Source: Blumeriella jaapii
Lineage: Eukaryota > Ascomycota > Leotiomycetes > Helotiales > Drepanopezizaceae
DNA length: 64,000 nucleotides
Assembly: GCA_009599575.1 (NCBI GenBank)
Contig: VWND01000041.1
Location: forward strand, 1-64,000
Reading direction: 5' to 3'
Below, piece after piece: positions 1 to 11,760 of this stretch. Within the stretch, counting starts at the first letter, position 1; each line of letters opens with the position of its first letter. Made by a program: the position numbers and the translations under genes. The notes under the pieces were generated by a model. That model was not told the origin of the DNA. It did not search any database and saw nothing but the letters and a program-made list of their open reading frames with translations.

Positions 1-1026
1 ATTTAAGCCGGCGATTATTATAAAATATTTTCGAAGCATTACGATAATAATACTTATTAAAAACGATTTAGCATTTTTTTTTTCCGACTATATTATATCT
101 TTTGTAGAAGATATAACGAATTCGAGCCGAAAAATATTAAAAATAAAAGATTTTCTAATATATCGAAGAAAAAATATTAAAAAAGCTTAATTTTTTATTC
201 GGCGTGTAAAGCGAAGTTTCCGCCAAAACAAAAAAGTAATATTTTGTATTAATTAAAAGAAAGTTAACGTTTGTCTTTTAGCTTTCGATAATAAAATAAA
301 AAAAAATGGACCGGATACGAACGACGTTTGACGAATATTCGAATTATATAAAACGATTTTAAAAAATAAATATTAAATTTTTTAATAAACGCGGAAAATC
401 GAAAAATCGCCGCTTCGAATTTATACGATAAAGCGAAGCAAAAAAAGTATAAATTAATTAACGATTTCGTTGCTTATTTAAATAATTTCGAATAGCAATT
501 GCAAATAATAAACGATGCGACTAAAAAAAAAATGCTTTTCGCAAAACTCCGATTTATTTTTCGAAAAAAAATTATTAAACGAAGCAATATTACAGCTATA
601 AGCTCGTACGAAAAATTAATATTAATCGCTCGTTGTATCGAAAATATAAATAAAATTATTAACGACGAAACGAAAAACAATAAACGACGAAACGAACGCA
701 AAAAAAAAAAAAAAAAAAAAAACTTATATTTACGATCAGAATTTAAAAGTTAAAACAAATATATATCGTTTTCGATTCGAAAATACGTTACAAAAAAAAA
801 ACAAAAGCGAAAAAACGATAATTTTAATAAAAATTTTCAAAATTCTAAAACTTTTAACGACTTTTTTTATTTTTCGAAATGTAATCGCTGTCAAAAAACA
901 AAGCATCGCATGGCCAACTATTTAAAAATCGAATATTATAAATATAACAAAAAAAAATATATAATTTTAAATTGCTCCGAAGCTAATAAATTTAAAAATT
1001 CGGAAAAAGCTTCCGCTCGATTTTAA
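1..1026 (+). pseudogene. Degraded gag of A1 (capsid/nucleocapsid)
   Basis: Gag packages the element RNA into virus-like particles. The open stretch around 499-753 reads as the end of a Retrotrans_gag domain, with FAKLRFIFRKKIIKRSN followed by a Lys-rich tail encoded by a poly-A run. A nucleocapsid knuckle lies at about 880-921 (C-x2-C-x4-H-x4-Y; the last Cys is changed to Tyr, TGT to TAT). A second knuckle remnant follows, also with Cys-to-Tyr change. The better preserved copy A4 keeps the first knuckle as CNRCQKKKHRIANC. The frame ends at a TAA near 1024. The N-terminal part is outside the window or masked by stops. Confidence 0.8.
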
Positions 1027-1074
1027 TTTTGTCGCTGCTAATAAAATCGAGCGAAAAAAAATAACAAAAAATAA

Positions 1075-2135
1075 TAATTTCAGTCGAAATTAAAAAAGCT
1101 AAGAGCGAAATTCGTACGAAACAAGCTTTTATCGACTGCGGCGCGAAAAAAAACTGCGTAACTTAAAAATTATTAATTAAATATAAATAAAAACCAATTT
1201 AAAAACGTATTAATTTATTTACGATCTAAAAAAAATTATTTACAGCATGTATACGCAATTTATTCGCGCTATTAATAATTATAAAACAATTAAAAAAATA
1301 CAAAGCGATTTCGTAGCTTGCGATATAAATATCCCAAAGGTTTTATTTATTTTAAATTCTTTTAGTTGCGAAATATCGACCCTGCTATAAGCTTTCGAGC
1401 TAAATCGTAGCGATATCTAATCGAACGTTTATAATTTAATTTTGTTATAATTAAACGTTTTAAAAAAAATCCAAAAAAAAGCAAGCGTTTTGTATCGTTT
1501 GAAAAAAAGCTATTTAAAAACAGTATTAATTACTTTTTAAATACGACGATTACGCCGACGTTTTTAACGATACCGCCGCGGTTATCCTAGCTTTTTACTA
1601 ATTTATAAAATATCGAATAAATTTCGCGGAAATTCTTTTTTTTTTAATCAGTTTATTTTTTATCGGAATTTAAACTTATCGAATTGCGCGAATATTTCGA
1701 TTCGAACTTAAAAAAAGGCTGGATAAAAAGATTTATTAATTTTGTCGGCGCACCGGTAATATTTATACCGAAAAAAAACGGAAGTTTACGATTATGCGTC
1801 GATTATAAAAGTTTAAACGCAGTCACGATTAAAAATCGAATTTTTTTATTTTATATAAGCGAAATTTTAAATCGTTTGAAAAAAGCTAAAATATTTATTA
1901 AGCTAAATCTTATTTAGGCATACTATCGCTTTCGAATAAAAGAAAAAAATAAATAAAAAACTGCGTTTCGCATTCGTTACGGATATTTCGAATATTACGT
2001 ATTATTTTTCGGCCTTTCGAACGTATTAGCATTTTCCAAGCGTATATTAATTAAATTTTAATCGGTTTAATAATAATTACGTATATAATTTATTTCGAAG
2101 ATATTTTAATATTTTCCGAAAGTTTCGACGATTAT
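1075..2135 (+). pseudogene. Degraded protease and reverse transcriptase (N-terminal part) of A1
   Basis: The aspartic protease active site is visible as FIDCGAKKNC at about 1128-1157, with DCGA in place of the usual DSGA. Reverse transcriptase begins near 1660. It shows [20 protein letters not shown] at about 1747-1806, then KSLNAVTIKNR, which are RT blocks 1-3 of Ty3/gypsy elements. The catalytic block reads IYFEDILIF at about 2087-2113, where other copies have FDD, so one catalytic Asp is lost. Several TAA/TAG stops interrupt the frame. The sequence stops at the B1 insertion and continues at 9150. Confidence 0.88.
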
Positions 2136-2182
2136 TGTGACGATTCACTCTGTTGCCACCTTTCGTATCACCCCAGCAACTA

Positions 2183-2775
2183 CAGTGGGTGGACATATGA
2201 ATGTGCGCGTCAGTAAATAGTCGTTACCCTAACAAAATTCTTCTACTTTTACAACTTCATAACTCCACCATTAATTAATCGATTTTAAATACAAATAGCT
2301 TAAATTAAAGCTGAAAATCGAAAGAATATTCGATTTCAACCAGCATTTAGTATACCACCCATTTGCAGCCTTAACAGCGTTTATTCTCTTTTGCATGCCT
2401 TTCGCTAGCTTATTTAACAATTGATCTTTCAGAAGCTTTCACGCTTTTTCTACAGTTTTTATTAAAAATCATTGTATTATAACATTGTTTTTCATAACTA
2501 TTAGCTTTAATATAAGCTCAAATATTTCTGTTTTAAATATTTTTTATAAGTTCCGATCGGGTTAAAATCCGGTGAATAAAGCCCTAATTTCATACTTATA
2601 TTACGAAACCATAGCTTAATAATATGCGCTTTATAACTTGAAATATTATTTTGCATTTAAATGCTATCGTCGTAAAAGATCGTAGAAAAGAAATTGTTAA
2701 AAATGTCGAGATATATGGCGGTTGTAATAAATAACGGTCCGGTGCATACGCGCACATTCATGTGTCCACGTACTG
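2183..2775 (-). mobile_element. Internally deleted Tc1/mariner element in the B1 LTR
   Basis: Terminal inverted repeats of about 27 bp bound the element. The left end begins CAGTGGGTGGACATATGAAT, and the reverse complement of the right end begins CAGTACGTGGACACATGAAT. Both flanks are the dinucleotide TA (2181-2182 and 2776-2777), the target duplication of the Tc1/mariner superfamily. The uninterrupted 3' LTR of the same element confirms the empty site (CAACTACGTATAGC). Only 593 bp remain, so the N-terminal half of the transposase has been lost while both ends are kept. Confidence 0.92.
2345..2690 (-). pseudogene. Tc1-like transposase, C-terminal fragment
   Basis: Read on the minus strand, the fragment contains the end of the DDE domain. 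MQNNISSYKAHIIKLWF corresponds to the family motif MQDN.s.H.A, and YSPDFNPIG corresponds to YSPDLNPIE. The second catalytic Asp is now Asn (rev. comp. of 2646-2657). The catalytic Glu position reads Gly, and the spacing is three residues short of DD34E. The end LAKGMQKRINAVKAANGWY matches the family C-terminus. It cannot be active and would depend on transposase from elsewhere. Confidence 0.85.
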
Positions 2776-2837
2776 TACGTGTAGCTGCAAGCTTCCTGGC
2801 CTTCTGGTGGGTCTTCCCATTAACTGTGAAGATTATT

Positions 2838-2850
2838 TATATATATAAGG
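2838..2850 (+). promoter_or_regulatory. Likely TATA box of LTR B
   Basis: TATATATATAAGG lies in the middle of the LTR, and the same motif is kept in the 3' LTR near 8981. An AAATAAATAT stretch about 45 bases further could serve as the polyadenylation signal, as expected for the U3-R-U5 order. The assignment rests on motif and position only. Confidence 0.45.
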
Positions 2851-2999
2851 CTTTTTCCTTTTAGCAACCTCTGCTTTTTGCAATTATTAATTTTAAATAA
2901 ATATCTTTGTTATAAAACTAAAGGCTCGTTTTTTATATTATATAAATACGGCGATTAATTGATTAATTTCTCAGCTCTTCGATTAATTAAATCGTTATA

Positions 3000-3443
3000 T
3001 TATTAATAACTTTTTTTTTACGCTAGCGACGGCGTAAATTATTTTTTTTTTCGAATTTTTTACGGGTTATATCAAAGTGATCGACCGGTCGTAAAAAGGC
3101 TTATTTCCGCATTTCGCGAAGGATGGCTCCTATTTAACGATTCCTTTTTTAGCAAAGCTTTTCAGCTTCTGCTATTATATCTCAACCTTTTTTTTAATCA
3201 GCGAAAAAGCAGCCTTCCCTAATAGCTTTTTCTTTTAAAAAACAGTTTTTTTCCCGAAGAAAAAAAAACAAAAAAAAAGGCAAAGCGCTAACTATTTCGC
3301 TTGCTATTTTTTTTTTGCAACTTAGCGCTAAAAACGTTTAGTTAAGATTTTTGCAAAATCAATTGAAAAAAGCGCAAAAGCGTAAACGACAACTTTTGAA
3401 AATTATACGACTGCGACAGATTTTTTAATTAAAGCGTTTAGTA
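3000..3443 (+). other. B1 untranslated leader between 5' LTR and gag
   Basis: This stretch follows the LTR directly. It should hold the primer binding site, but I cannot match it to a tRNA end because it is heavily altered (TTATTAATAACTTT after the LTR). Poly-T and poly-A runs are frequent. No convincing open frame is present. Confidence 0.5.
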
Positions 3444-4690
3444 GAATTTATCGAACGTGCTTTTGCTAATCGCGAATCTGCTGCTTTTTTTTTTTTTCGC
3501 AACGTTTTATTTCAACCAACAGACGCTGCAAACCAACTTTTACGCTTTTCGCGAATTTTTTTTGGATTTTTTTATAACGGCCAAAATTTTAGCGCGCTTT
3601 TTGAATATTATAATTTTTATTTATTTGCTAATTTTCGATTAATTCGTATAAAGCGCATTTCGAACCTTGAGTTTAAATTAGATAATAATAAAAATTACAA
3701 AGCACGCTATTAAAAAACTAAAGTTTTCGACAATTTCGAATTTTACTACGATTATTTCGCTGGCGATCGATTTCGTAAAAATTATATATTCGATCAGACC
3801 GAAAGCGTAGCAAAAAAGTTTTTCATTTCGCGTATTTTAAACCGTTCCGATTTTATATTTTCCGAAAAATTAATAAAAAAGGTCGCCGATTTTTTAGCCG
3901 ATTTTTTAAACGTTTAAAAGGCCGAAAACGAATTTAAAATGTTTGCAATAAGTACGCACGACGATTTTTAGCGATTTTATTTGCGATTTTCCATTTTCGC
4001 AGCAAACGTTTAAATACGAACCGATAAACAGCTTCGAAACGCTTTTCGCGACAAAATACTAAAGCGTTTACGAAAAAGGCTGCATTTAAAATAAGCGCGT
4101 ATAACGATTTTTAAAAATTGGCTTATCGCCGTCCGTTAAAAAAAACAAAATCAATTGGCTAAACGAATTTTATACGCGAATCGCTTTTTAATCAAATTTA
4201 TTATTTATCAAAATAGTAAGTTTTTAATTAAAGCGTATTACGAATCAAATCGTACGTACGAAAATCGTTCAAATATTCTACAGGCTTTTTTTTAGCCTTC
4301 TGCTGTTTTTTTTTTTTCTACGTTAAAACGCTCTTTTTAGCGTTTTTTTTTTTCGATCGGATCAACGACAACGCTCGTTTTTTATTTTATATCAAAAAGT
4401 TTAAAAAAGCCAATCTGCACGATTTTTTACAAGCCGATTTTCGGTTTTATCCAAAGGCTTTTTTAAATTAATAAATATAAACGAGATCGAACCGGCCGAA
4501 AATTCGCTTTTTAATAATAATAATAAAAACGAAAACTTTTTTTCAAACGATTTTTAAAACGCATACGAAAAAGTTAAAAGCTTTTCCGTTAGTCGAAGAA
4601 ACGCCCAAGCTTAAATAAAGCTTTTTTTTTAAGCGTATTACGCGATATGCGTTATTTTAACGTTCGAAAGCTTTTTGATAGCGATTTATT
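3444..4690 (+). pseudogene. Degraded gag of B1
   Basis: A reading frame in phase with the downstream protease and reverse transcriptase runs through this stretch with few stops. It includes FDNFEFYYDYFAGDRFRKNY and FLADFLNV (about 3738-3917). The pattern resembles the capsid region of fungal Ty3/gypsy gag proteins, in which an F.G...F..W segment is followed by helical repeats. I see no clear CCHC knuckle. The 61-residue open frame at 3457-3642 lies in another phase and is a shadow. The call rests on position and general pattern. Confidence 0.6.
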
Positions 4691-5558
4691 AATAATTTCC
4701 GTTATATTTATTAAAAATGGCTTTTCGTATAAAATAAAAGCGCTCGCCGATTTTGGAGCGAACGGTTATACGTTAATCGATTCGGCGTTGATTAAATTTT
4801 TTTTTTTTTTAAAACTTTTAATTTAATTTTTTCCGGCTTTTTTTTTTGTAAAAAAGTATAATAAAACTCGTGGTTATTTAATTATATATTTTACGCTTTT
4901 TAATTTTATTATTAACAACCGAATACAATCGTTTATTTTTTTTTTAATTATTAATTTCGGAAATTATGGTATGATTTTAAAAAAAGCTTGGTTGGCCGAA
5001 TATTAAGTTTTATTAGATTGTAATAAACGCAAGCTTTATTGGCCGAAATCTTATTTTTTTATAGCCTTTTACGCTCGTTATATTAAAATTTTTTATTTGC
5101 ACTTTCGAAAAATTTAATTTCGCTATTAAAACGACGTTATAAAACGTGACAAAAACTTTAACCAATTATAGCAGATTTACGACGCTATACGAAGCGCGAA
5201 AAGATCGAATTTTATTCGCGGTACTAATTTCGATAGCGACGCTAATAGGATAATACAAGAAATTATACTATTTTTCTAAGCTGCCGATTTCCTTTTTATT
5301 ATTTCTTTTTTTTCTTTTTTCTTTTCGTTAAAACAATTTTTTCGTTTTGCGAAAAACAGTTATATTAAAAACCGAAAAAAAGCTTTCGCCGCGATAGCCT
5401 TTTAGCTTAATATAATCGATAGTTTAAACAAGCTATTTTCTGAATTTTCTAAACGACCAATTCGAAAACGAGTCTTTCAACTTATTGCTTATCCAATTTC
5501 CATCTGCCAGATTATTGCATACGCTTTTAAGCTAATTTCCAGAAAAAAAGCAATTGAA
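4691..5558 (+). pseudogene. Degraded aspartic protease and linker of B1
   Basis: Starting at 4701 the frame reads VIFIKNGFSYKIKALADFGA and then NGYTLIDSALI. This is the retropepsin active-site region, with DFGA standing where DSGA is expected (TCT to TTT, a RIP-type change). Protease would cut the Gag-Pol precursor in the particle. The rest, about 4860-5558, is the linker to reverse transcriptase, interrupted by stops and poly-T runs. Confidence 0.75.
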
Positions 5559-7148
5559 ATGTTTTTAATCTTTTTATACGAAATCGACAAAATACTAAAC
5601 GATTTTACGTATAATACTTTTTTTAAAACCCAATTTTATAATTTTTTCGAACGTTTTAAAACCAACGAAATATCGATTTCGACCTTTTTAATTAATTTAA
5701 CAAAGCTAACTTCGAATAAATCTTTTTTCGAATCTTTTTCCCCGGAGTACAAAAACTTCGAATACGTGTTTTTTAAGGCCGCTAGTAACGAGCTAGCTTT
5801 TTACCGGCTTTACGACCATAAAATCGAGCTTATTATAAATGAAAAAAAGTTAAAATATACTTTTTTATATAAAATATCGATTCTAAAACTCGAAATTGTT
5901 AAAATCTATTTGCAAAATAACTTTGACAAAAGTTTTATCGAATTTTCCACCGCTTTTTTCGCTGTTCTAATGCTTTTCGTTAAAAAATCCGACGGTTTAC
6001 TACGTTTTTGTATCGATTATCGAGCTTTTAATAACGTTATTCGTAAAAATCGCTATTCTTTTTTTTTTATCGATAAAACTTTTGCTCGTTTTTCGGAAGC
6101 GCGAATTTTTACAAAGCTCGATATTCGTTAAGCTTTTTACAAAATTCGAATAGACTCCGCTAATAAAAAACTAACGACGTTTCGTACGCGTTACGGCGCT
6201 TATAAATATAAAATGCTATTTTTTGGCTTTATTAATAAATTCGCAATTTATTAACGTTATATAAACGACGTTTTCTTCGATTATTTAAACGATTTTTGTA
6301 TTGCATATTTAAATAATATTTTTATTTATTCGTCCGATTTTTTGAAATACGTTATACACGTTCGCAAAATATTTTAAAAGCTCGCTAACGCTGAATTACA
6401 GGCCGATATTCGGAAATCTAAATTTAACGTTATTCGGACCTGTTACCTAGGTTTTATTATTTTTATTAAAAGTCTAAAGGTAGACTTTAAAAAAGTTTTC
6501 GTAATCGCTTATTAAAAGCTTTTTATTATTGTAAAAAGTATATAAAGTTTTTTTGGTTTTTATAATTTTTACCGACGTTTTATTCGAGACTACGGTATAA
6601 TTGCAAAACCTTTGGTTTATTTGACCAAAGCTAACGTTTTTTATAATTTCACTTTTGAATATTAAAAGAGTTTCGACCTTTTTATATTAGCTTTTATTAT
6701 TGTATCAGTTTTATAATATTACAAACAAAACTTTTTTTGCATATTAAAAACTGACGCTTCCGACGGCGTAATAGCTTTTGTGCTTTCGCAATTTTATAGC
6801 GACGATTAGCTTCTAGTCGCTTATTTTAGCAAAATCATAGCTTTCGCAAAACTAAACTACGTCGTATACGATAAAAAAATGCTCGCAATCGTAAGATTTT
6901 TAAACAATTTTCGTATTAAATTGGCTAGTTTAATTTATTAGATTAAAATAATTATTAATTATAAAACTTTGAAATATTTTATAACTTTTAAATTTTTAAA
7001 CGCTCGATAAGCACGTTAGACCGAGCTTCTCGCCGATTATAACTTTTTTATTACGTACAAATTAAATAAATATAATTTTTTGGCTAACGCATTAATACGT
7101 CGTACGAGCGAATTCGACCGTTAAAACTTTTTTAAACGCATCCAGCGC
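5559..7148 (+). pseudogene. Degraded reverse transcriptase and RNase H of B1
   Basis: The first 190 codons are open and carry KKSDGLLRFCIDYRAFNNVI and IDKTFARFSEARIFTKLDIR, RT blocks 2-3 of Ty3/gypsy. The catalytic block reads AYLNNIFIYSS at about 6303-6335, where YLDD is expected, so both catalytic Asp codons became Asn (GAC/GAT to AAT). RNase H begins near 6744 with LKTDASDGVIAFVLSQFYS and continues to about 7050 (YFSKIIAFAKLNYVVYDKKM). The frame is the same as gag and protease. Stops are spread evenly after codon 190. Confidence 0.93.
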
Positions 7149-8875
7149 TTGCAAACCCTTTTTCGAGCAAATCAGATTAATTATCGACTTTTAATTAAAA
7201 AACTTCGATTTTCTACGGTCTTCGAAACAGCTGTTTTTATCGTTGAAATAGCTGATTTTTTTTTCGCATTTCGTATCGTTGATCAAATTTTTTACGTTAA
7301 TCGCACAGCTAGCAATTTAATAGTTTTTCGAAAAAAAGCTATACGAAACGCTACGAAAAAAAACGACGATAATAATATTCCGTATATATTTAAACGCGAT
7401 CTGCTGCTATATTACGGTCGTTTGATAATATTAAACGTCGATTATTTTCGTTTGGCTTTTGTACGAAAAATATACGACCAGATTTTTACCGCTTATTTTA
7501 GCGCTCGCAAAACTACGCAATTGCTTTCGGACTAATATTATTAGCGAGGTATAACAGCTTTTGTAAAATAATACTGTCGCAATTGCTACGTTTATCGAAA
7601 AAGTTTTGTTTTAAAAAATAAGCGCTCCGGCTTTTTTCAGCTTTTTTCTGTTTTTAACTATTTTTAAAAACACGTTACAATAGACTTTTGCAGCTTTAAT
7701 AAGAACAAATATAATTACGATAACGTATTCGTAATAATAGATCGTTTTTTTAAACAGGTTATTTCGATTTTTTATTATAAAAATATCGACGCTCGAAGTT
7801 TCGCTAAATTATATATATTTTACGTATATAAGTATTTTGGCCTTTTAAAAAGTATTATTAGCGATCGTGGCCTTTAGTATTAGTTTATCTTTTGGTTTGA
7901 ATTAAACAAAATATTCGATACGTAATTAAAGTTTTCGATAGCCGCTTATTTTGAAACCGACGGTCAGACCGAAATTTACAACCAATATTTGCAAAAACGC
8001 TTTCGATTTTTCGTAAACTTTTATTAAAACGATTAGAGCGAATTTTTTTAATAATAGATTTCGCTCAAATAGTTTTTTTTTACGAGAATTTAAATAGCCT
8101 TTCACTTTTTAAAATTGTATACGGTTATATTTCTTATATCAATTGAAATTGGAAGCTCGATACTTTTTTTTTTTTTAATTTTTTATATAAGCTAAACGCA
8201 AACGAAGCTTATGCGTACGCTCGCCGTTATTACGACGCTTAAAATCTCGCCAAATCGCATTTCTAACAAATTTACGATAAAATAAAAAAAAATGCGAATA
8301 AATCTCGCCGCGCGATCGATTTTAACGTTAGCGATTACGTATAATTCGATATGCGTCCATTTCCGACCTTCCGGCCCTTTCGCAAGCTCGACAATTTTAC
8401 AAACGACTTTTTTAAAATTATAGCCAAAATTTTCGATAACGCTTTTAAGCTAGATCTTTTTAATATTTTAAACGTACATTCAGTTTTTCACGCTAATCGA
8501 CTGCGTAAAACAGCTAACGACGCATTTTCAAATCAAATTAATTCAGCTTTTAAATTTATTAATATAATTGGTAAGTTTAAATACGAAATCGAAAAATTAA
8601 TCGCTTATCGAATGCAGCGAAAAACCTTTTAATACAAAGCTTTTTGGGTAAGTTTAAATAAAAATCTTACGTAATACTCCGCGTCTGATTTTATATATGC
8701 TTTTTTAAAAGTGCGCGATTTTTATTTGGCGCATAAAAAGCTTTCCGGTCTTTTTGCAAAACTCGTAGACTGGTTAAAAACGTATTCCGAAGGTTTGGAC
8801 TCGTACGATTATTTGAATAATAACGTATTAATAGATAAAAGCTCGAAAGCGCGCTTTTTTCGAACGGGGGAATAA
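7149..8875 (+). pseudogene. Degraded integrase with chromodomain-like C-terminus of B1
   Basis: Open codons 7149-7535 cover the RNase H-integrase connection and the zinc-binding start (RLAFVRKIYDQIFTAYFS). The integrase core follows: first Asp in TIDFCSFNKNKYNYDN at about 7677, second in SIISDRGLXYQ near 7855, and Glu in ETDGQTEIYNQ at 7953. The frame shifts at a poly-T run near 8071-8080. In the new phase, FNILNVHSVFHANRL (about 8457-8510) is the usual integrase C-terminal block. YEIEKLIAYRMQRKTF near 8582 resembles the start of a chromodomain. A chromodomain would bind methylated histone H3 and guide insertion into heterochromatin. Confidence 0.87.
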
Positions 8876-9144
8876 TGTGACGATTTATTTTGTTGCCATT
8901 TTTCGTATCACCCCAGCAACTACGTATAGCTGCAAACTTCCTGGCCTCCTGATGAGTTTTTTTATTAATTATGGAGATTATTTATATATATAAAGCTTTT
9001 TCCTTTTAGCAACCTCTGCTTTTTACAGTTGTTAATTCTAAATAAATATTTTTATTACAGAACCAAAGGCTCGTTTTTCATATCATATAAACACGGCGAC
9101 CAGTTGACTGATCTCCCAGCCCTCCGACTGATTAGATCGTCACA
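8876..9144 (+). repeat. 3' LTR of B1
   Basis: The LTR runs from TGTGACGATT to ATCGTCACA, 269 bp. It is directly followed by ATTAT, the target duplication, and by the continuation of A1. It matches the interrupted 5' LTR and the LTRs at 53759 and 57759 (reverse orientation), with mostly C/T and G/A differences. Confidence 0.95.
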
Positions 9145-9149
9145 ATTAT

Positions 9150-9960
9150 ATAAACGCGGTAAAAAAGATTTTCGAAAAACTTCGTATTAACAAACTTTAC
9201 GAAAATCTGAAAAAATATGTTTTCGATGCGAATACGATTGAGTTTTTAGGCTTTGTCGTTATTTCTACGGAAATTAAAATAGACTTAAGAAAAATAAATA
9301 ATATTCGGAAATAGCCTTTTTTTATTTTATAACGAAATATTTAAATGTTTTTGGGTTTTATTAATTTTTATAAACGTTTTATTAAAAACTACGCTAAGCT
9401 TTGCCGATTTATTATAAATTTTTTAAAAGGAATGCAACGAAAAAAAATATCGGGCTTTTTTCGTTTTTTATTCGAAGCGAAAATCGCTTTTTTATTTTTG
9501 AAAAAAAAGTTTTATTAAATATTTATATTATGCTATTTCGACTTTCGATTAAAAATCCAAATCGAAACAAACGCTTCGAAATTCGTTATAAGCGGAATAT
9601 TATTTTAAATAATCGAAAAAAATACGAAGGCACGTTAGCATTTTATCGCGTATTATTCGAAAAAGCTTTTTTTTATAAAACAAAAATACAAGATTTACGA
9701 CGTTAAGCTAATAGCTATAATTTACGCTTTTAAATAATAAAACTAATATTTACGTAGCGCTTCCGACGTTATTATTATACGTATAAATTATTATAATTTA
9801 AAACAATTTTTTACGGAAAAACGGTTAAACGGACGCTAAGCGAAATGGGCCGACGAGCTAGCTGAATACGATTTTGCAATCGAATATAAAACAAAAGTTT
9901 TTAATCCGGCGGATGGCTTTTTCCGCCGGCCAAATTTAAAAAAAAATAAAAAAAAAAATA
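9150..9960 (+). pseudogene. Degraded RT C-terminus and RNase H of A1
   Basis: Reverse transcriptase ends with a thumb-like stretch (IFEKLRINKFYENLKKYVFD in the phase starting near 9166). RNase H lies at about 9530-9770, recognised by comparison with A3, where the phase reads IQIEINASKFVISGI. The 101-codon open frame at 9401-9706 is in a different phase. It recurs in other copies only because the copies are related. Confidence 0.8.
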
Positions 9961-11760
9961 ATAAATAATTATTTACGCTGTATCGTAAGCTAAAATTAGC
10001 TTATTTAAAAAATTCTAAAATGTTTTTCGCAATAAAAATACGTTTAAAATCGAAGCATAAATTATTTCGCGCCGATAAATATTCGGAACTTTTATTAACG
10101 AAATTAAAAAATAAAAAGCAAGCGGAAAAAAGCTAAATAAAAAGCTTTTTCGCCGGATTGTTTTTTGCTAATATTATTAATTATAAAAAATATATACTAC
10201 GAAGCGCAGCCGCTGTATTATTACAATCCGAAATGGCTAATAACAAGCTAGCAAAATCGATTTATAAAATTATTTTTAAATTGCAAAATTCTGATTTTTT
10301 TATATTATAAAAAACGTACGAATCGGCTTCGCGAAACAATCGAGCCGGGTTCGAAAAATATTAGCGTATAAGCTAAAAGAAATTATTACGTTACAAAAAA
10401 CGTGCGTATATTCCGAATAAAAGCGTTATTAAAAGCGAGATATTAAAAATTAATTACAACGATCCGACCGCCGGCTATTAAAATTTTCGGCGAACGCTAA
10501 AATTAATTAAAAAAAAATTATTTTTAGCCTGGTTTACGAAGCGACGTAAAACGTAATATTAATACGTATACGAAATGCTAAAAAAGCAAACCTAGAAAAC
10601 ATCGATATTATAGCGAATCAGCTTTTTTTCGATTTTTACGAAATTTTTAAAAAAAAAATTATAAATTTTATTACGGATTTATTTTTTAACAAAAAACAAA
10701 ATCGTATTTACGATTCGATATTCGTTATAATAAACCAATATATAAAATTGTCGAAATATATATCGATACAGAAAACGATTTTAATTTTAAATTTAATTAA
10801 AATATTTATATAATATATTTATAAAATTTTTGGCTGTTTTAAAAGGATTATTATAAACAAAAGGTTAGTTTTTATTAATTAATTCTAGTTTTTAATAATA
10901 TTTTATTTATAAATACGACGTCGATTAAACATCGCTTTTCATTTTTAAATCGATAGCCAAACGAAACGTTAAAATCAAATTTTAAAATTTTATTTTCGTA
11001 TATATTACGATTATCGATAAAACGATTAAACTATAAAATTTGCTTTAGCCGAGTTTACGTATAATAATTCGATATACGCTTTTACGAATTTTACTTTTTT
11101 TCGCATATTATACGGCTTTTATTCAGAATTTAACAGCAACGTCGAAAGCGACGTCGTAAAAAAAAAAGTACCGTTAACGAAAAAACGAATTAAAATATTG
11201 CAAAAAAAAAAAAATTACTTAGTAAAAAGCTTAAAAAAGCCAACGCAAATTACAAAAGATTTTACGACGCTAAATAAAAAAAAAGTAAATTTTAAATAAA
11301 TAATAAAATATTATTATCGATTAAAAACTTTCGATAATTGCGATTTTTTCGAAAGCTTAAATAAATATTTAAAACTTTTCAAATTTAAACGAATTATATA
11401 CGAGCACGGCCAAGCTTATTAATTCGAACTTTTTTTTTAATATCGTATTTACGATATTTTCCACGTTTTTTTATTAAAATCTTAGCAGAATCGGAACGAT
11501 ACCGAACCGAAAAATAATATAATAAAATTTTAAAAATCCGAAAAATACGAAATTAAATTAATACAAGCTTACAAAAATACAAAAAAAGGCCAATATTATT
11601 TAATACGATAAAAAAATTATTTATTAAACGAAAATTTATAGGAGCTGAAAAACTATTCTACGAACGTAAAAGAAATTATAAAAAAATATTTGAAAAATAC
11701 AATAAATAATAATAACGAAGTAATTACGAATACGCGTCGTAAAAGCAAAAAAAAAAACAT
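9961..11760 (+). pseudogene. Degraded integrase and chromodomain of A1
   Basis: The linker starts near 9976 (LKLAYLKNSKMFFAIKTRLK). The zinc-binding region is at about 10440-10600 (NYNDPTAGY). The core follows, where second-Asp and Glu motifs are mutated as in the other copies. At about 11536-11700 a chromodomain is readable: KYEIKLIQAYKNTKKGQYYL, then YLLNENL, resembling the family pattern YEVE.IL......YLVRWKGY....TWEP. This class of integrase inserts preferentially in methylated heterochromatin. Confidence 0.82.

Larger units (their letters stand above)
1..2135 (+). mobile_element. Family A retrotransposon copy A1, left segment (5' end outside window)
   Basis: This is the gag, protease and first half of reverse transcriptase of a Ty3/gypsy element. 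It aligns by eye with the same parts of copies A2, A3 and A4 elsewhere in the window. It enters the window already past its 5' LTR. It is broken at 2135 by insertion of element B1: the bases ATTAT stand at 2131-2135 and again at 9145-9149, and the reading of A1 resumes there. Stops are scattered through all frames and differences from other copies are mostly C-to-T or G-to-A, as RIP would leave. It is not expressible as a protein. Confidence 0.93.
2136..2999 (+). repeat. 5' LTR of B1, interrupted by a Tc1/mariner remnant
   Basis: It starts TGTGACGATT and ends AATCGTTATA, a RIP-altered form of GATCGTCACA. Without the 593-bp insertion and one TA it is 269 bp, the same length as the 3' LTR at 8876-9144. 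The left part is far less mutated than the right end, which reads TTATA where the 3' LTR has TCACA. Confidence 0.93.
2136..9144 (+). mobile_element. Family B Ty3/gypsy retrotransposon B1, complete, inserted in A1
   Basis: The element runs from TGTGACGATT to ATCGTCACA and is flanked by the 5-bp duplication ATTAT (2131-2135 and 9145-9149). Its LTRs are 269 bp once the Tc1 insertion in the 5' LTR is removed. Order inside: gag, protease, reverse transcriptase, RNase H, integrase, chromodomain-like tail. Gag to integrase core share one frame, so this family probably makes a single Gag-Pol polyprotein. A frame change occurs near a poly-T run at about 8071-8080. The catalytic YLDD is mutated to YLNN. 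Many stops show that it is dead. Confidence 0.95.

Noticed and set aside
9401..9706. A 101-codon open frame present in several family A copies (also 27761-28066, 46833-46528)
   Set aside because: It overlaps RNase H in a different phase. The RNase H phase carries the expected TDAS-like, AYYSKKL and YEIHDAK motifs, so the recurring frame is a shadow kept by copy relationship.
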